From contig CBDDLA010000001.1 in NCBI GenBank assembly GCA_965230485.1, positions 3,782,001 to 3,846,000 on the forward strand: 64,000 bases of DNA. Reading direction: 5' to 3'. Both the position numbers and the translations under genes were made by a program. How positions within the stretch are numbered: the stretch's first letter is position 1; each line of letters begins with the position of its first letter. Below are positions 16,518-25,695 of this stretch, piece after piece. This DNA is from Putridiphycobacter sp965230485 (GTDB lineage: Bacteria; Bacteroidota; Bacteroidia; Flavobacteriales_D; Crocinitomicaceae). The notes under the pieces were generated by a model. It worked only from the letters and a program-made list of their open reading frames with translations. It ran no database searches and had not been told where the DNA came from.

Positions 16518-19500
16518 ATGAGATACCTTTTATTAACAATTTTTGTTCTTTTTTCAATTTCTAATGTTTGGGGTCAGGATTATTACCCTCCTATTGAGAA
16601 CTATTCAACAAATGTTTACGGAAAATATAGAAATCCAGAAAACTATGCAATCGTTCAAGATGAAAGAGGAGTCATGTATTTTGGAAACTCCAATGGAGTG
16701 CTTGAATATGACGGTAAAAACTGGCGCTTTATTCAAGTTAAACTAGGTGCATATGTTTATAGTTTATCTTTAGACAGTAATGGTACAATATATGTTGGAT
16801 CACAGAATGAATTTGGATTGTTCAAAGCAAACGAAAAAGGAGATTTATTATATCATTCATTAAGCAATAAGTTAAGCGAGGTAGATAGGCTGCAAATATC
16901 AGAAGTTAGATATACTTATGCATCAAAGGAGAAAGTGTTTTTTCAGGGTAGCAATAATGTTTTCGTTTATGATATAAAAAGTCAAGATATCGAGAATATC
17001 AAAACTAGCCACAGTTTTCACACTAGCTTTCTTGCAGATGGAACGTTCTATGTAAGAGAGAGAGAGTCGGGTATAAAAGTTTATGAAAATAATCAACTAA
17101 AACTCCTTAAAGGGACTAGTTATTTTAAGGAGAATGCTTGTTTCGGAATTTCAACTTCTCCCTTTAATAATGCTAATTTGCTTTTTTTCACGCAGAGTGA
17201 TGGGATATTTGAATTAAGGAATAATGTTCTACATCCTGTTTCAAATTCTAAACAATCCCTTAAGGGCATTCGCATTTTTGGTGCTAAATTATTATCTGAC
17301 GGACATTATGCTTTACAGACATTCGAAAGTGGGGTGTATGTAGTCGATTCTGTTGGAACTGTTTTAAACACAATTAATAGAAGTACAGGTTTGAGATCTG
17401 ATGATATAAAATCAATGTTTGAAGATCGTGATCAGAATTTATGGTTAGGTTTAGGCAATGGTATCTCGAAAGTCAATTATTATTCACCACTTTCTTTTTT
17501 TAACGAAAAATCTGGTATTGAAGGTGATATACAGGGTATCAAGAGGTTTAATGGTATTCTTTATGTTGGTTCGTCTTACGGGTTATTTCTTCAAGATACT
17601 TTAAAAGAGAGTTTAAAAGAGTTTCGTCAAGATTACAGCATGAGGTTTCAAGTCTGGGATTTTGAGGAATTTAATGATCAGCTTTATGTTGGCACATCTG
17701 AAGGAGTTTTTAAGCAATTAAAGGATCAAAGTTACCAGCAACTATCTGACTTAAATACGAATGCCATTTATTTCGATTCAAAACATAAGGTATTTGTAAC
17801 ATGCGGCAATTCTGGTGTTTATGTTTGGGATGAATCATTTAATCTAATTTGGAAAGAAGAACTAGGTCTAAATACTTGTACAGGTATTTTAAAAAACCCA
17901 AAAAACGGAAACATTTGGCTTGGAACAAGTGGTTCTGGGGCATTACGTTTGATTCTAAATGGATCCGATACCTCATTAGAAATGTATACTCATGAAGGGG
18001 ATGGTTTATGCGAAGAACAAATTACTAAACCGCTCTTGTTAAATGATTCAATTGTTTTTGGTTGTAAATATGGTCCACTGCGTTTCCTTGATGAGGATTA
18101 CATGAAAGATTTAATGAAAGATGTGCTTAGTGAAGAAGAGCTGAATGACCCTATGTTTGTTAGAGGGATGTTTGAACCTCAACCCATATATGATTCTATT
18201 TTTAATCAAGAAGTACTCCTTATAGAAGACGAGGGAGAGGAGAAAACATGGTATGTTGCTGAACATAAATTAGGCTATTATTTGAAAAAGGAGAAGAAGT
18301 TTATCAATAAGCCTTTTTGGGGAATAAATTATGGAAGAATCAACAAATTATTGCTTGAAGATAATGGTGTGCTTTGGATTGGTTGTGCAGATGGATTAAT
18401 ACGATTTAAAAAGAATTCCAGAAAAAACTATAAATCCAATTTTACAAGTTTAATCAGGACTATTAATTCTGGAGAAAAAACGGTCTTTAATGGTACGTTT
18501 ACAGATGAAATAAAGAATGAAATAAGGACGTTTAGTTATGCTGATAACGACTTTGTCTTCCATTATGCTTGTCCTTACTTTGAAGATGAACACCGTCCAC
18601 TTTTTTCAACAATCCTAGAAGGTTACGACAAAAAGTGGTCTGATTTTGACGCAAAAACGGATAAAACATTTACTAATTTGCCTGAAGGGGATTACACGTT
18701 TAAGGTAAAAGCTAAAAATATTTATGATCAAATAAGTACAATTTCAGAGTATGAGTTCAAAGTTAGCCCTCCTTGGTATAGAACTGCATGGGCGTTCATA
18801 TTGTATTTTCTTGCTTTTTTATTATTTGTTTTTATTGCAATTAGGATTACATCCATCAGATTAAAAAGAAAAAATGAGCAATTAGAAAAAGTTGTCGAAG
18901 AAAGAACTCAAGAAATATCATTGAAAAATAATGCGCTTGAACATAAGAATACTGAAATTTTAGAACAGAAAAGAGAAATTGAAGATAGTATTAATTATGC
19001 CAAAAGAATTCAAGATGCAATTCTACCTGTTGCAGCTGGGATAAAAAGGGCCTTGCCAAATTCGTTTATTTTATATAAACCTAAGGATATCGTTTCAGGA
19101 GATTTTTACTGGTATGCTAAAATAAAAAATCACCTTATAATAGTTTGTGCTGATTGTACTGGTCATGGTGTTCCAGGTGCATTTATGAGTATGATAGGCT
19201 CTGATAGATTAAACATTATCGTCAACGAGCGAAAAATTATTACTCCCGGAGCCATTTTGAGTGAATTAAACATTGCCATAAAGCATTCATTAAAGCAAAC
19301 TGCTGATGAGAATACGACCAGAGATGGTATGGATGCTGCAATATGCGTTGTTGATATTGATACTAAGGAATTAACTTTTTCAGGTGCCCATAGAGGACTG
19401 TGGATCATCAAAAATGGTGAATTGACTGAAATTAAAGGTACAAAAACGGCAATTGCAGGGTTTACTCCAGACGACCAGACCTTTGAAGAACATAAAATAT

Positions 19501-19742
19501 CAATTGAAGATGGGATGAAGTTTTACATGACCACGGATGGTTTTGCTGATCAATTTGGCGGAGAAAGAGGTAAAAAATTCATGGTGAAAAAAATGAAGAA
19601 ATTCATTATGGGCATCTCAGGTAGAAGTTTTACAGAACAGGCTGAGATGCTGGATGAAGAGCTTGGAAAGTGGATGCATGGCTATGATGAAACCTATGAA
19701 CAGGTTGATGATGTTTGTGTGATGGGCTTTGAATTAAAATAA
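16518..19742 (+). CDS. Propeller/Y_Y_Y sensor with cytosolic SpoIIE-type PP2C phosphatase
   Basis: A 1074-residue membrane receptor. After a signal peptide (cut before QDYYPP) come two beta-propellers built of two-component-regulator-like repeats (GNSNGVLEYDGKNW, MFEDRDQNLWLGLGNGISKV, DNGVLWIGCADGLIRF), a Y_Y_Y domain (about 675-750) and one membrane helix (about 757-778). A coiled coil (about 780-840) leads to a SpoIIE/PP2C phosphatase domain (about 846-1074). Metal-binding motifs are intact: SGDFYWY, ADCTGHGVPGAFMS, DGMDAA, TTDGFADQFGG and DDVCVMGF. The usual histidine kinase is replaced by the phosphatase, so an outside ligand should control dephosphorylation of a cytosolic partner, perhaps an anti-sigma antagonist. 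No such partner gene is in this window. Confidence 0.93.
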   Translation: MRYLLLTIFVLFSISNVWGQDYYPPIENYSTNVYGKYRNPENYAIVQDERGVMYFGNSNGVLEYDGKNWRFIQVKLGAYVYSLSLDSNGTIYVGSQNEFGLFKANEKGDLLYHSLSNKLSEVDRLQISEVRYTYASKEKVFFQGSNNVFVYDIKSQDIENIKTSHSFHTSFLADGTFYVRERESGIKVYENNQLKLLKGTSYFKENACFGISTSPFNNANLLFFTQSDGIFELRNNVLHPVSNSKQSLKGIRIFGAKLLSDGHYALQTFESGVYVVDSVGTVLNTINRSTGLRSDDIKSMFEDRDQNLWLGLGNGISKVNYYSPLSFFNEKSGIEGDIQGIKRFNGILYVGSSYGLFLQDTLKESLKEFRQDYSMRFQVWDFEEFNDQLYVGTSEGVFKQLKDQSYQQLSDLNTNAIYFDSKHKVFVTCGNSGVYVWDESFNLIWKEELGLNTCTGILKNPKNGNIWLGTSGSGALRLILNGSDTSLEMYTHEGDGLCEEQITKPLLLNDSIVFGCKYGPLRFLDEDYMKDLMKDVLSEEELNDPMFVRGMFEPQPIYDSIFNQEVLLIEDEGEEKTWYVAEHKLGYYLKKEKKFINKPFWGINYGRINKLLLEDNGVLWIGCADGLIRFKKNSRKNYKSNFTSLIRTINSGEKTVFNGTFTDEIKNEIRTFSYADNDFVFHYACPYFEDEHRPLFSTILEGYDKKWSDFDAKTDKTFTNLPEGDYTFKVKAKNIYDQISTISEYEFKVSPPWYRTAWAFILYFLAFLLFVFIAIRITSIRLKRKNEQLEKVVEERTQEISLKNNALEHKNTEILEQKREIEDSINYAKRIQDAILPVAAGIKRALPNSFILYKPKDIVSGDFYWYAKIKNHLIIVCADCTGHGVPGAFMSMIGSDRLNIIVNERKIITPGAILSELNIAIKHSLKQTADENTTRDGMDAAICVVDIDTKELTFSGAHRGLWIIKNGELTEIKGTKTAIAGFTPDDQTFEEHKISIEDGMKFYMTTDGFADQFGGERGKKFMVKKMKKFIMGISGRSFTEQAEMLDEELGKWMHGYDETYEQVDDVCVMGFELK

Positions 19743-19830
19743 TCATAAAAAATATGAGTTTCTATTTTAATTTAATCATTTTTTATTCGTAATATTGCAC
19801 CCCCAATTGAGGGCTATAAATGTTTTAGAG

Positions 19831-20193
19831 ATGGATATTATTAAAGAAATACAATCAGAATTGGTTGAAAATAGAGAACTTCCTAAGTTTGGAGCTGGTT
19901 CAACAATTACTGTTCACTATAAAATTAAAGAAGGTGATAAAGAGAGAATACAACAGTTTCAAGGTGTTGTGATTCAAAGAAAAGGTAGTGGCATTACTGA
20001 AACTTTCACAATTCGTAAAATGTCAGGAAATATTGGGGTTGAAAGAATAATTCCTATACAATCACCATTTATTGATAAAATTGAGGTAAATAAGGTAGGT
20101 AAGGTTCGTAGAGCAAGGATTTTTTACTTTAGAGGAAGAAAAGGTAAATCTGCTAGAATTCAAGAAAAAAGAAGATCAGTTACTGGAAACTAA
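19831..20193 (+). CDS. rplS: 50S ribosomal protein L19
   Basis: I start at ATG 19831 (120 residues, MDIIKEIQ), since the upstream TTG extension reads through a likely promoter/leader. The product holds the family block FGAGSTITVHYKIKEGDKERIQ, FQGVVIQRKGSGITETFTIRK and the basic C-terminal FRGRKGKSARIQEK. L19 sits at the 30S-50S interface. The gene stands alone, with a TAATATTG promoter-like element at 19790 and a strong terminator. Confidence 0.97.
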   Translation: MDIIKEIQSELVENRELPKFGAGSTITVHYKIKEGDKERIQQFQGVVIQRKGSGITETFTIRKMSGNIGVERIIPIQSPFIDKIEVNKVGKVRRARIFYFRGRKGKSARIQEKRRSVTGN

Positions 20194-20220
20194 TCTTCAT
20201 TATCAAGAAAAAGAAATAAA

Positions 20221-20252
20221 AAAACACCTTCTAATTAGAAGGTGTTTTTTTG
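20221..20252 (+). terminator. Terminator after rplS
   Basis: A perfect 12-bp stem (AAAACACCTTCT / AGAAGGTGTTTT) with loop AATT is followed by T. The symmetric A and T tracts let it also serve the convergent MoxR gene. Confidence 0.9.
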
Positions 20253-20310
20253 TGGTAATGTATTTATTTTGATTAGCACATTTTTACGTATCGCGACTTT
20301 GACTTTATTC

Positions 20311-21276
20311 TTATTTCATTAGTTCATTAATAATCGCTTCCATTGAATAGCCTTCGGCCTCCGCTTTGTAATTCCTTACCAACCTATGTCTTAAAATAGG
20401 TTGAGCGACTGCTTTTACATCTTCGATATCAGGGGAATATTTTCCATTAATCGCCGCATGACATTTAGCGCCAATAATTAAGTATTGAGAAGCTCTTGGT
20501 CCTGCTCCCCATTCTAAATATTTTTCTGTTAACGGGTGACATAAAGAAGCGCTTTTTCTTGTTTTTGCGACCATCTTTACAGCGTAATCATAAACGTTGT
20601 CAGGAACAGGTAAACGCCGTATTAAATTCTGAAAATAAAGAATTTCATTGCCATCTAAAACAGAATTTAGGTCAGTTTCAATATTTGAAGTAGTGTTTTT
20701 TACAATATTTATTTCCTCCTCAAGGGTAGGGTAATCCACCCAAATATTAAACATAAATCTATCTAACTGAGCTTCTGGAAGAGGGTAGGTTCCTTCTTGC
20801 TCAATAGGGTTTTGTGTCGCTAAAACAAAAAATGGCTTGTCAAGCTCGTATTTAAGTCCTGCAGCCGTAACTGTTTTCTCCTGCATGGCTTCTAGTAAAG
20901 CGGCTTGGGTTTTAGGAGGAGTCCTATTAATTTCGTCAGCCAAAATAATGTTCGAGAAAATAGGGCCTTTAATAAATTTAAACTGTCTATTCTCATCAAG
21001 AATTTCAGAACCAATAATGTCTGAAGGCATCAAGTCAGGTGTAAATTGAATTCTTTTAAAACCTAAACCTAGAGAATCGGATATAGTTTGGATTAATAAT
21101 GTTTTTGCTAAACCAGGAACCCCAACTAATAGGCTGTGTCCATTACTGAAAATTGACATAAGCACCTGTTTGACAACCTCATTTTGTCCAACAATTACTT
21201 TGTGAATTTCATTACTTATGGCACTGTATTTTTTTACAAGAAGGTCAACACCCTCTTTATCTGTTAAGTTCTGCAT
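20311..21276 (-). CDS. MoxR-type AAA+ ATPase
   Basis: I start at ATG 21276 (321 residues), four codons inside an in-frame TTG. The protein shows Walker A GVPGLAKT (52-59), Walker B ILADEINR (D114, E115), the TPPKTQAALLEAMQE sensor region and the arginine-finger segment EAQLDRFMF, followed by the MoxR lid domain. MoxR ATPases act as chaperones that activate protein complexes with VWA-domain partners. Here no VWA or DUF58 gene is adjacent; VWA genes of the bat cluster lie more than 40 kb away. It is monocistronic, with the rhomboid gene 48 bases upstream on the same strand. Confidence 0.93.
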   Translation of the reverse strand: MQNLTDKEGVDLLVKKYSAISNEIHKVIVGQNEVVKQVLMSIFSNGHSLLVGVPGLAKTLLIQTISDSLGLGFKRIQFTPDLMPSDIIGSEILDENRQFKFIKGPIFSNIILADEINRTPPKTQAALLEAMQEKTVTAAGLKYELDKPFFVLATQNPIEQEGTYPLPEAQLDRFMFNIWVDYPTLEEEINIVKNTTSNIETDLNSVLDGNEILYFQNLIRRLPVPDNVYDYAVKMVAKTRKSASLCHPLTEKYLEWGAGPRASQYLIIGAKCHAAINGKYSPDIEDVKAVAQPILRHRLVRNYKAEAEGYSMEAIINELMK

Positions 21277-21324
21277 AGTTTTTTTCAATTATCTCAAAAA
21301 TAATAAAAATGAATGATAGCTTAT

Positions 21325-21921
21325 CTACTTTAATCCTTTTAATATATCTCGGGCTGAACCATTTGTTGGTTGCTTTCCTTTAGATTTTAATTTGAATCCA
21401 AAAAATGCGCCAATGCATCCACCTATAATATGGGCAAACTGCGAAACATTATCATCATTAAAAATATGTATCACTTCTTTGCCCATAAAAATAACTGCAA
21501 CTAAGATAAAGGTAATTGGTATTTGATTATTCTTAAAATTTACTAAACTTATCAAAACGATAAAACAAAAAACTATCCCGCTGGCACCAAGTAAGCCATT
21601 AGAAAAAAAGAAGATGTGAAAAATAGCAGTTACTAAAGCTGTAGAAAGAATAATAATAAGGGTATTCTTTGCTCCGTATTTCTCTTCAATTATTGGACCT
21701 AGCAATAAAATAAAAGACAAATTGCCAATGATATGGTCAACATTTTTGTGTCCAATTGTATAGGTAAAAAGTCTGGGGTAATAGGTCCAATCAGCAAAAT
21801 TGAATGATGGGGATAGGGTAAACCAATCCAGTTCCATGCTCAAGTACTCAGTTAAAACAAAAATAAATACACTTAAAAACGAAAAGCTAAGGATAATAGG
21901 TGAATTAAAAGTGATTTTCAT
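21325..21921 (-). CDS. Rhomboid-family intramembrane serine protease
   Basis: A 198-residue protein with six predicted membrane helices. The catalytic Ser114 in GASG and His164 in AHIIGG are present, and HIIGN (H63, N67) matches the HxxxN oxyanion motif, so the enzyme should be active. It cleaves membrane helices of unknown substrates. The C-terminal tail (KSKGKQPTNGSAR) is basic and cytosolic. Its start codon overlaps the promoter element of the divergent barrel gene. Confidence 0.92.
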   Translation of the reverse strand: MKITFNSPIILSFSFLSVFIFVLTEYLSMELDWFTLSPSFNFADWTYYPRLFTYTIGHKNVDHIIGNLSFILLLGPIIEEKYGAKNTLIIILSTALVTAIFHIFFFSNGLLGASGIVFCFIVLISLVNFKNNQIPITFILVAVIFMGKEVIHIFNDDNVSQFAHIIGGCIGAFFGFKLKSKGKQPTNGSARDILKGLK

Positions 21922-21928
21922 ACATTTG
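21921..21928 (+). promoter_or_regulatory. -7 element upstream of the 21957 barrel gene
   Basis: TACATTTG matches TAnnTTTG exactly and lies 28 bases before the ATG. No clear -33 TTTG is found. The element touches the start codon of the divergent rhomboid gene. Confidence 0.4.
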
Positions 21929-21956
21929 TTTAAAACCGAATGTAAAGATAGTAATT

Positions 21957-22667
21957 ATGTTAGATAAGATTTTTTGTGTTTTAATTCTAGTATTATCTAA
22001 CTTATCTTTTGCTCAAATAACTGGGACAGGTGATTCAAAGATTAGTACCGATTCTTTGGAAAACAAATCACATTTGTATTTCAGCTGGCAGTATTTTAAT
22101 GCTTTTAGGTCTTTTGAAGACAATACAAGTGCCTCTTTCTATAAAGAAAGATTAGATGAAAAGCCAATTAATACACAGGGTCTTGAATTTGGAACATATA
22201 TTGATTTTACCAAAAATGTTAATGTAAGTTTAGGATTAGGTTTATTTAATGGTGGAGAAACATGGACATTTGAAGATTCAATTTCCGATTCATCATTTAC
22301 TTATATTAATAAATACAGGCAGGTTTCTTTGCCAATCAGACTTAATTTTCAATTAGGAAATACAATACAGCCTTTCGGGTTCATTGGCATAATTCCTTCA
22401 AGTATTTTAGGGAGAAAATATGAAAGCAGTTTTACGAATTCTAATGGAACATTAACCGAAAATGATCCAATAATTTTCAAGACTAATATAAATGCTTTTC
22501 AATTCATGGGAACCGCTGGTTTAGGTGTTAAGTTCGATTTTGTTAATTCGACGGTTTTCATAATGGGAGAGTATCGTCAACATTTTACTAATACCTATAC
22601 TGGCCTTTTCTTGACTCATTTTCAAAGGTTGATTGGAGGAAGTATCGGAGTGTCTTTCAGGTTTTGA
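21957..22667 (+). CDS. Outer-membrane beta-barrel protein (porin-like family)
   Basis: A 236-residue protein with a signal peptide (MLDKIFCVLILVLSNLSFA, cut before QITG). The mature part consists of alternating strands of the PorT/OmpW-like barrel type (GLEFGTYIDFTKNVNVSLGLGLF, SLPIRLNFQLGNTIQPFGFIGI) and ends in GGSIGVSFRF with the terminal Phe required for outer-membrane insertion. Ligand or role unknown. Confidence 0.78.
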   Translation: MLDKIFCVLILVLSNLSFAQITGTGDSKISTDSLENKSHLYFSWQYFNAFRSFEDNTSASFYKERLDEKPINTQGLEFGTYIDFTKNVNVSLGLGLFNGGETWTFEDSISDSSFTYINKYRQVSLPIRLNFQLGNTIQPFGFIGIIPSSILGRKYESSFTNSNGTLTENDPIIFKTNINAFQFMGTAGLGVKFDFVNSTVFIMGEYRQHFTNTYTGLFLTHFQRLIGGSIGVSFRF

Positions 22668-22733
22668 AAATCAAAAAAATGTAACCCTAATCTTCTACCT
22701 GCGTAATATTGTTAGAACACAACCAAAACGCAC

Positions 22734-23759
22734 ATGATGAGATTACTATTCTTAACTGGAATATTCGGAATTTCAACTTTAGCTTTCTCTGAAACTAAAA
22801 TTACTACAGTACAATATATTGAACAGTGGAATACTACAGCTCTCGAGCAGATGCATGATCATTACATTCCTGCTAGTATTACTTTAGCACAAGGAATCTT
22901 AGAGTCTGGTAGTGGAAACAGTCGTTTAGCGAAAGAAGCCAATAATCATTTTGGAATTAAATGTCATAAGGCATGGACTGGAGATACTTTTATTCAGGAT
23001 GATGATAAAAAAGATGAATGCTTCAGATCCTATTATTCTGCCAAAGAATCGTATAATGATCATTCATTATTTTTGAAAAAGAACAGGTACGCTGGGTTAT
23101 TTGAGCTTAGGCTAAATGATTATAAGGGTTGGGCCAGAGGTTTGAAATCTGCTGGTTATGCTACGAATCCCAAGTATGCTCATTTATTGATTAATCTAAT
23201 TGAACGTTACCATTTATATCAATATGATAAAATGACTTCTTCTGATGTGGCATTAATCAAAAAGGCCAAGAGAAATAATAAGATAAAACCAATTACTAAG
23301 CAGAAAAATACAACATCTAAACGTGAATCTGATATATCAAAGCCTAAAACACCCATTAAAAATACCGAAACTAACTACAGCGGAAATGTTAGTGTTTTGG
23401 AAATAGGACATCAAAATCATACAGTTAAAGTAAGTCATAATAGGGTCCAATACATAATTGTAAAAGAGGGCGATACTTTTTTTAGAATAGCCAAGGAATT
23501 TGAATTGGCAATGGGGCAGTTGTATAAATACAATGAATTTAAGCGCAAAGATGTTTTGGAGGTTGGAGACATAATTTATATTAGCCCTAAGAGGACAAAA
23601 GGACCTCGAGGAAGCAGCAATTATATTTGTAGAAAAAACATGACCTTAAGAGATATTGCGCATGAGCAAGCTATAAAGCTAAATAGTTTAATGAAATTGA
23701 ACCTTTCTGAGAATGCTGACGAAATTCTTGATACTGGTTCTAAAGTAACCCTCCGGTAA
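22734..23759 (+). CDS. Exported glucosaminidase (GH73-like) with two LysM domains
   Basis: The 341-residue protein has a signal peptide (cut near AFS-ETK), an N-acetylglucosaminidase domain (about residues 28-165) and two C-terminal LysM repeats (about 237-281 and 293-341). The catalytic Glu is E57 in LAQGILESGSGNSRLA, and NNHFGIKC and the DYKGWARGLKSAGYATNPKYA block fit the FlgJ/GH73 family. It cuts the glycan strand of peptidoglycan, with LysM holding the wall. A basic linker (about 180-225) joins the two parts. A second ATG directly follows the first; either can be the start. Confidence 0.92.
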   Translation: MMRLLFLTGIFGISTLAFSETKITTVQYIEQWNTTALEQMHDHYIPASITLAQGILESGSGNSRLAKEANNHFGIKCHKAWTGDTFIQDDDKKDECFRSYYSAKESYNDHSLFLKKNRYAGLFELRLNDYKGWARGLKSAGYATNPKYAHLLINLIERYHLYQYDKMTSSDVALIKKAKRNNKIKPITKQKNTTSKRESDISKPKTPIKNTETNYSGNVSVLEIGHQNHTVKVSHNRVQYIIVKEGDTFFRIAKEFELAMGQLYKYNEFKRKDVLEVGDIIYISPKRTKGPRGSSNYICRKNMTLRDIAHEQAIKLNSLMKLNLSENADEILDTGSKVTLR

Positions 23760-24076
23760 TTTTTTATTAGGTTGGGCTGGTTACCTAACTGAAAGAGAAT
23801 TAATTTACAAAAACAGACAGTTTAACTATGTAAAATCGTGAATCGACAGGAGGTTTTTTGGTTTGTTGTGGAAAGGGAGCTTTAATTAGCTCCCTTTCTT
23901 TATTGTAAGCCTACCAAAAATATATTTGACATTTAATCCAATAATAGACTTTATTAAGTTTTAGTTAACCTGTGTTATTTATATATAAAATAATTGTTTT
24001 ATTTCTAATTTAGACTTGATTTTCTTATAATAAACTCATAATTTAGTCCAATAAATTATTGCATTCCTATTTTGTT
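23760..24076. other. Intergenic region, 317 bp
   Basis: No coding frame is supported here. The region contains one strong hairpin (23871-23898) and, downstream of it, the AT-rich leader of the helical-repeat protein gene. Confidence 0.5.
23871..23898 (+). terminator. Hairpin, probable terminator
   Basis: A perfect 11-bp stem, GAAAGGGAGCT / AGCTCCCTTTC, with loop TTAATT. It is followed by TTTATT rather than a long T run, so termination is probable but not certain. It lies 111 bases after the glucosaminidase gene. Confidence 0.6.
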
Positions 24077-25603
24077 ATGAAACCATCCAATGAACTATTC
24101 AATTTAATCGAATCATTAACTAAATCTGAAAAGAGATTTTTTAAGCTTAATTCTACACTACAGTCTGGTGAAAAAAACTACATCAAGATATTTGATTTTG
24201 TAGAAAAACAAAAAAAGTATGATGAAGAGGAATTAAAGAATCATTTTAAAAATGAGGTTTTTATTGATCACCTTCCTTCAGAGAAAAACCATTTATACAA
24301 GTTAATATTAAAAAGTCTGCGGGCTTTTTACTCTGAGCAAAATGTAAGTGCTCAGTTAAAACAAGAAATTAAGAATGTGGAAATTCTTCATAAAAAAGCA
24401 CTCTACAAGGAATGCGCAAAGTTTGTTAAACGCGCAAAGAGAATAGCAAAGCAATATGAAAAATTTTATTATTGGTATGAATTGATAAGTTGGGAACGAA
24501 AATTACTTGAAGAGGCCTATGAAGAAGGTGTTTTTACTCAAGATATCAACCAACTCATTGAAGAGGAGACTGAGGTAATTGAAAAACTAAGAAATTTAGC
24601 AGAATATCAAATTCTTTACTCCAAGATTAACTTAATTTTTAAGAGTGGAGGATTTTCAAGAAATGATGATGAACGAAAAATAGTTGCTGAGATAGCCGAT
24701 TATCATTTAATAAAAGGAAAGAACACTGCTATTTCAGTGAGGGCAACATCTATTTGTTATTACATTAAGGGGCTTTGTGCTGCGAGTATTAGAGACTATG
24801 AGGATGCCATTATTAATTTTAGGAAAGTGAAGATGGTAATGGATAAAAACCCTAATATTAAGCAAGATCTTCAAAGCAGATACATATCTACTTTAACGTT
24901 TTTATTGAATTGTTACATTGATCAAAACGATTTTGAAAATGCCCAGAAATTTTTAGATGAAATAAAAGATCTTACAAATCAAGCTGGTTATGATAGTATT
25001 GACTCTAAGGTGAAGATTTACTCATCAATTGGTGTAGGCGAAATTCAACTTTATAATCGAAAAGGAGATTTCGAAAAAGCGCAGGAATTATGTGAATCGG
25101 TAGATAATAGGCTGGCGGCATACAGAAATAAGCTCACAAAAGAAAAAATCTTATTGTTAGATTACAGCAAAGCATATACTTTATTTGGCACGGAAGATTA
25201 TAAAGGGTCTTTAAAAATAATCAATAAAATGCTGAATGATAATGAGAAAAAATTAAGACAAGATATTTATAGCTTTTCGAGGATATTTAATTTAGTTATC
25301 CATTACGAATTGGGTAACTATGATTTTGTTGAGTATGAGGTAAAATCAACTTCTAGATTCCTAGGAAAAAAGGAAAAAGATTATCAAATAGAGAAGGTAT
25401 TCATTAAGTATATTAAAAAACTATCTAAAAAAGAAATAGGGTTTGGTAAGAAAGAAATTTTTGAGACTTTTTTTAATGAAATAGAAAAACTATTGATGTT
25501 ACCCAACGAACAGGTTATCCTTGAGTATTTTAATATCAAGGCATGGGTTTACAGTAAAATCAAGAGGATTAATTTTAAGTCAGCTATTCAAGAATTAGCG
25601 TAA
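24077..25603 (+). CDS. Large helical-repeat protein of unknown function
   Basis: I start at ATG 24077 (508 residues); an upstream TTG at 24059 adds six residues. The protein is almost wholly alpha-helical, charged and cytosolic, with TPR-like segments (e.g. YYIKGLCAASIRDYEDAIINFRKVK, CYIDQNDFENAQKFLDEI, GDFEKAQELCES). The N-terminus LFNLIESLTKSEKRFFKL begins like a helical domain of its own. I know of no characterised homologue. It is probably a scaffold or protein-interaction factor. Confidence 0.75.
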   Translation: MKPSNELFNLIESLTKSEKRFFKLNSTLQSGEKNYIKIFDFVEKQKKYDEEELKNHFKNEVFIDHLPSEKNHLYKLILKSLRAFYSEQNVSAQLKQEIKNVEILHKKALYKECAKFVKRAKRIAKQYEKFYYWYELISWERKLLEEAYEEGVFTQDINQLIEEETEVIEKLRNLAEYQILYSKINLIFKSGGFSRNDDERKIVAEIADYHLIKGKNTAISVRATSICYYIKGLCAASIRDYEDAIINFRKVKMVMDKNPNIKQDLQSRYISTLTFLLNCYIDQNDFENAQKFLDEIKDLTNQAGYDSIDSKVKIYSSIGVGEIQLYNRKGDFEKAQELCESVDNRLAAYRNKLTKEKILLLDYSKAYTLFGTEDYKGSLKIINKMLNDNEKKLRQDIYSFSRIFNLVIHYELGNYDFVEYEVKSTSRFLGKKEKDYQIEKVFIKYIKKLSKKEIGFGKKEIFETFFNEIEKLLMLPNEQVILEYFNIKAWVYSKIKRINFKSAIQELA

Positions 25604-25695
25604 GATAAATACCTTGCCGATCAGTCTAATTATAGTAACAATTAGATTCTATTGTCGTACAAAAAAGTACACCTTTCGTAGTATAGGTTTTATTT

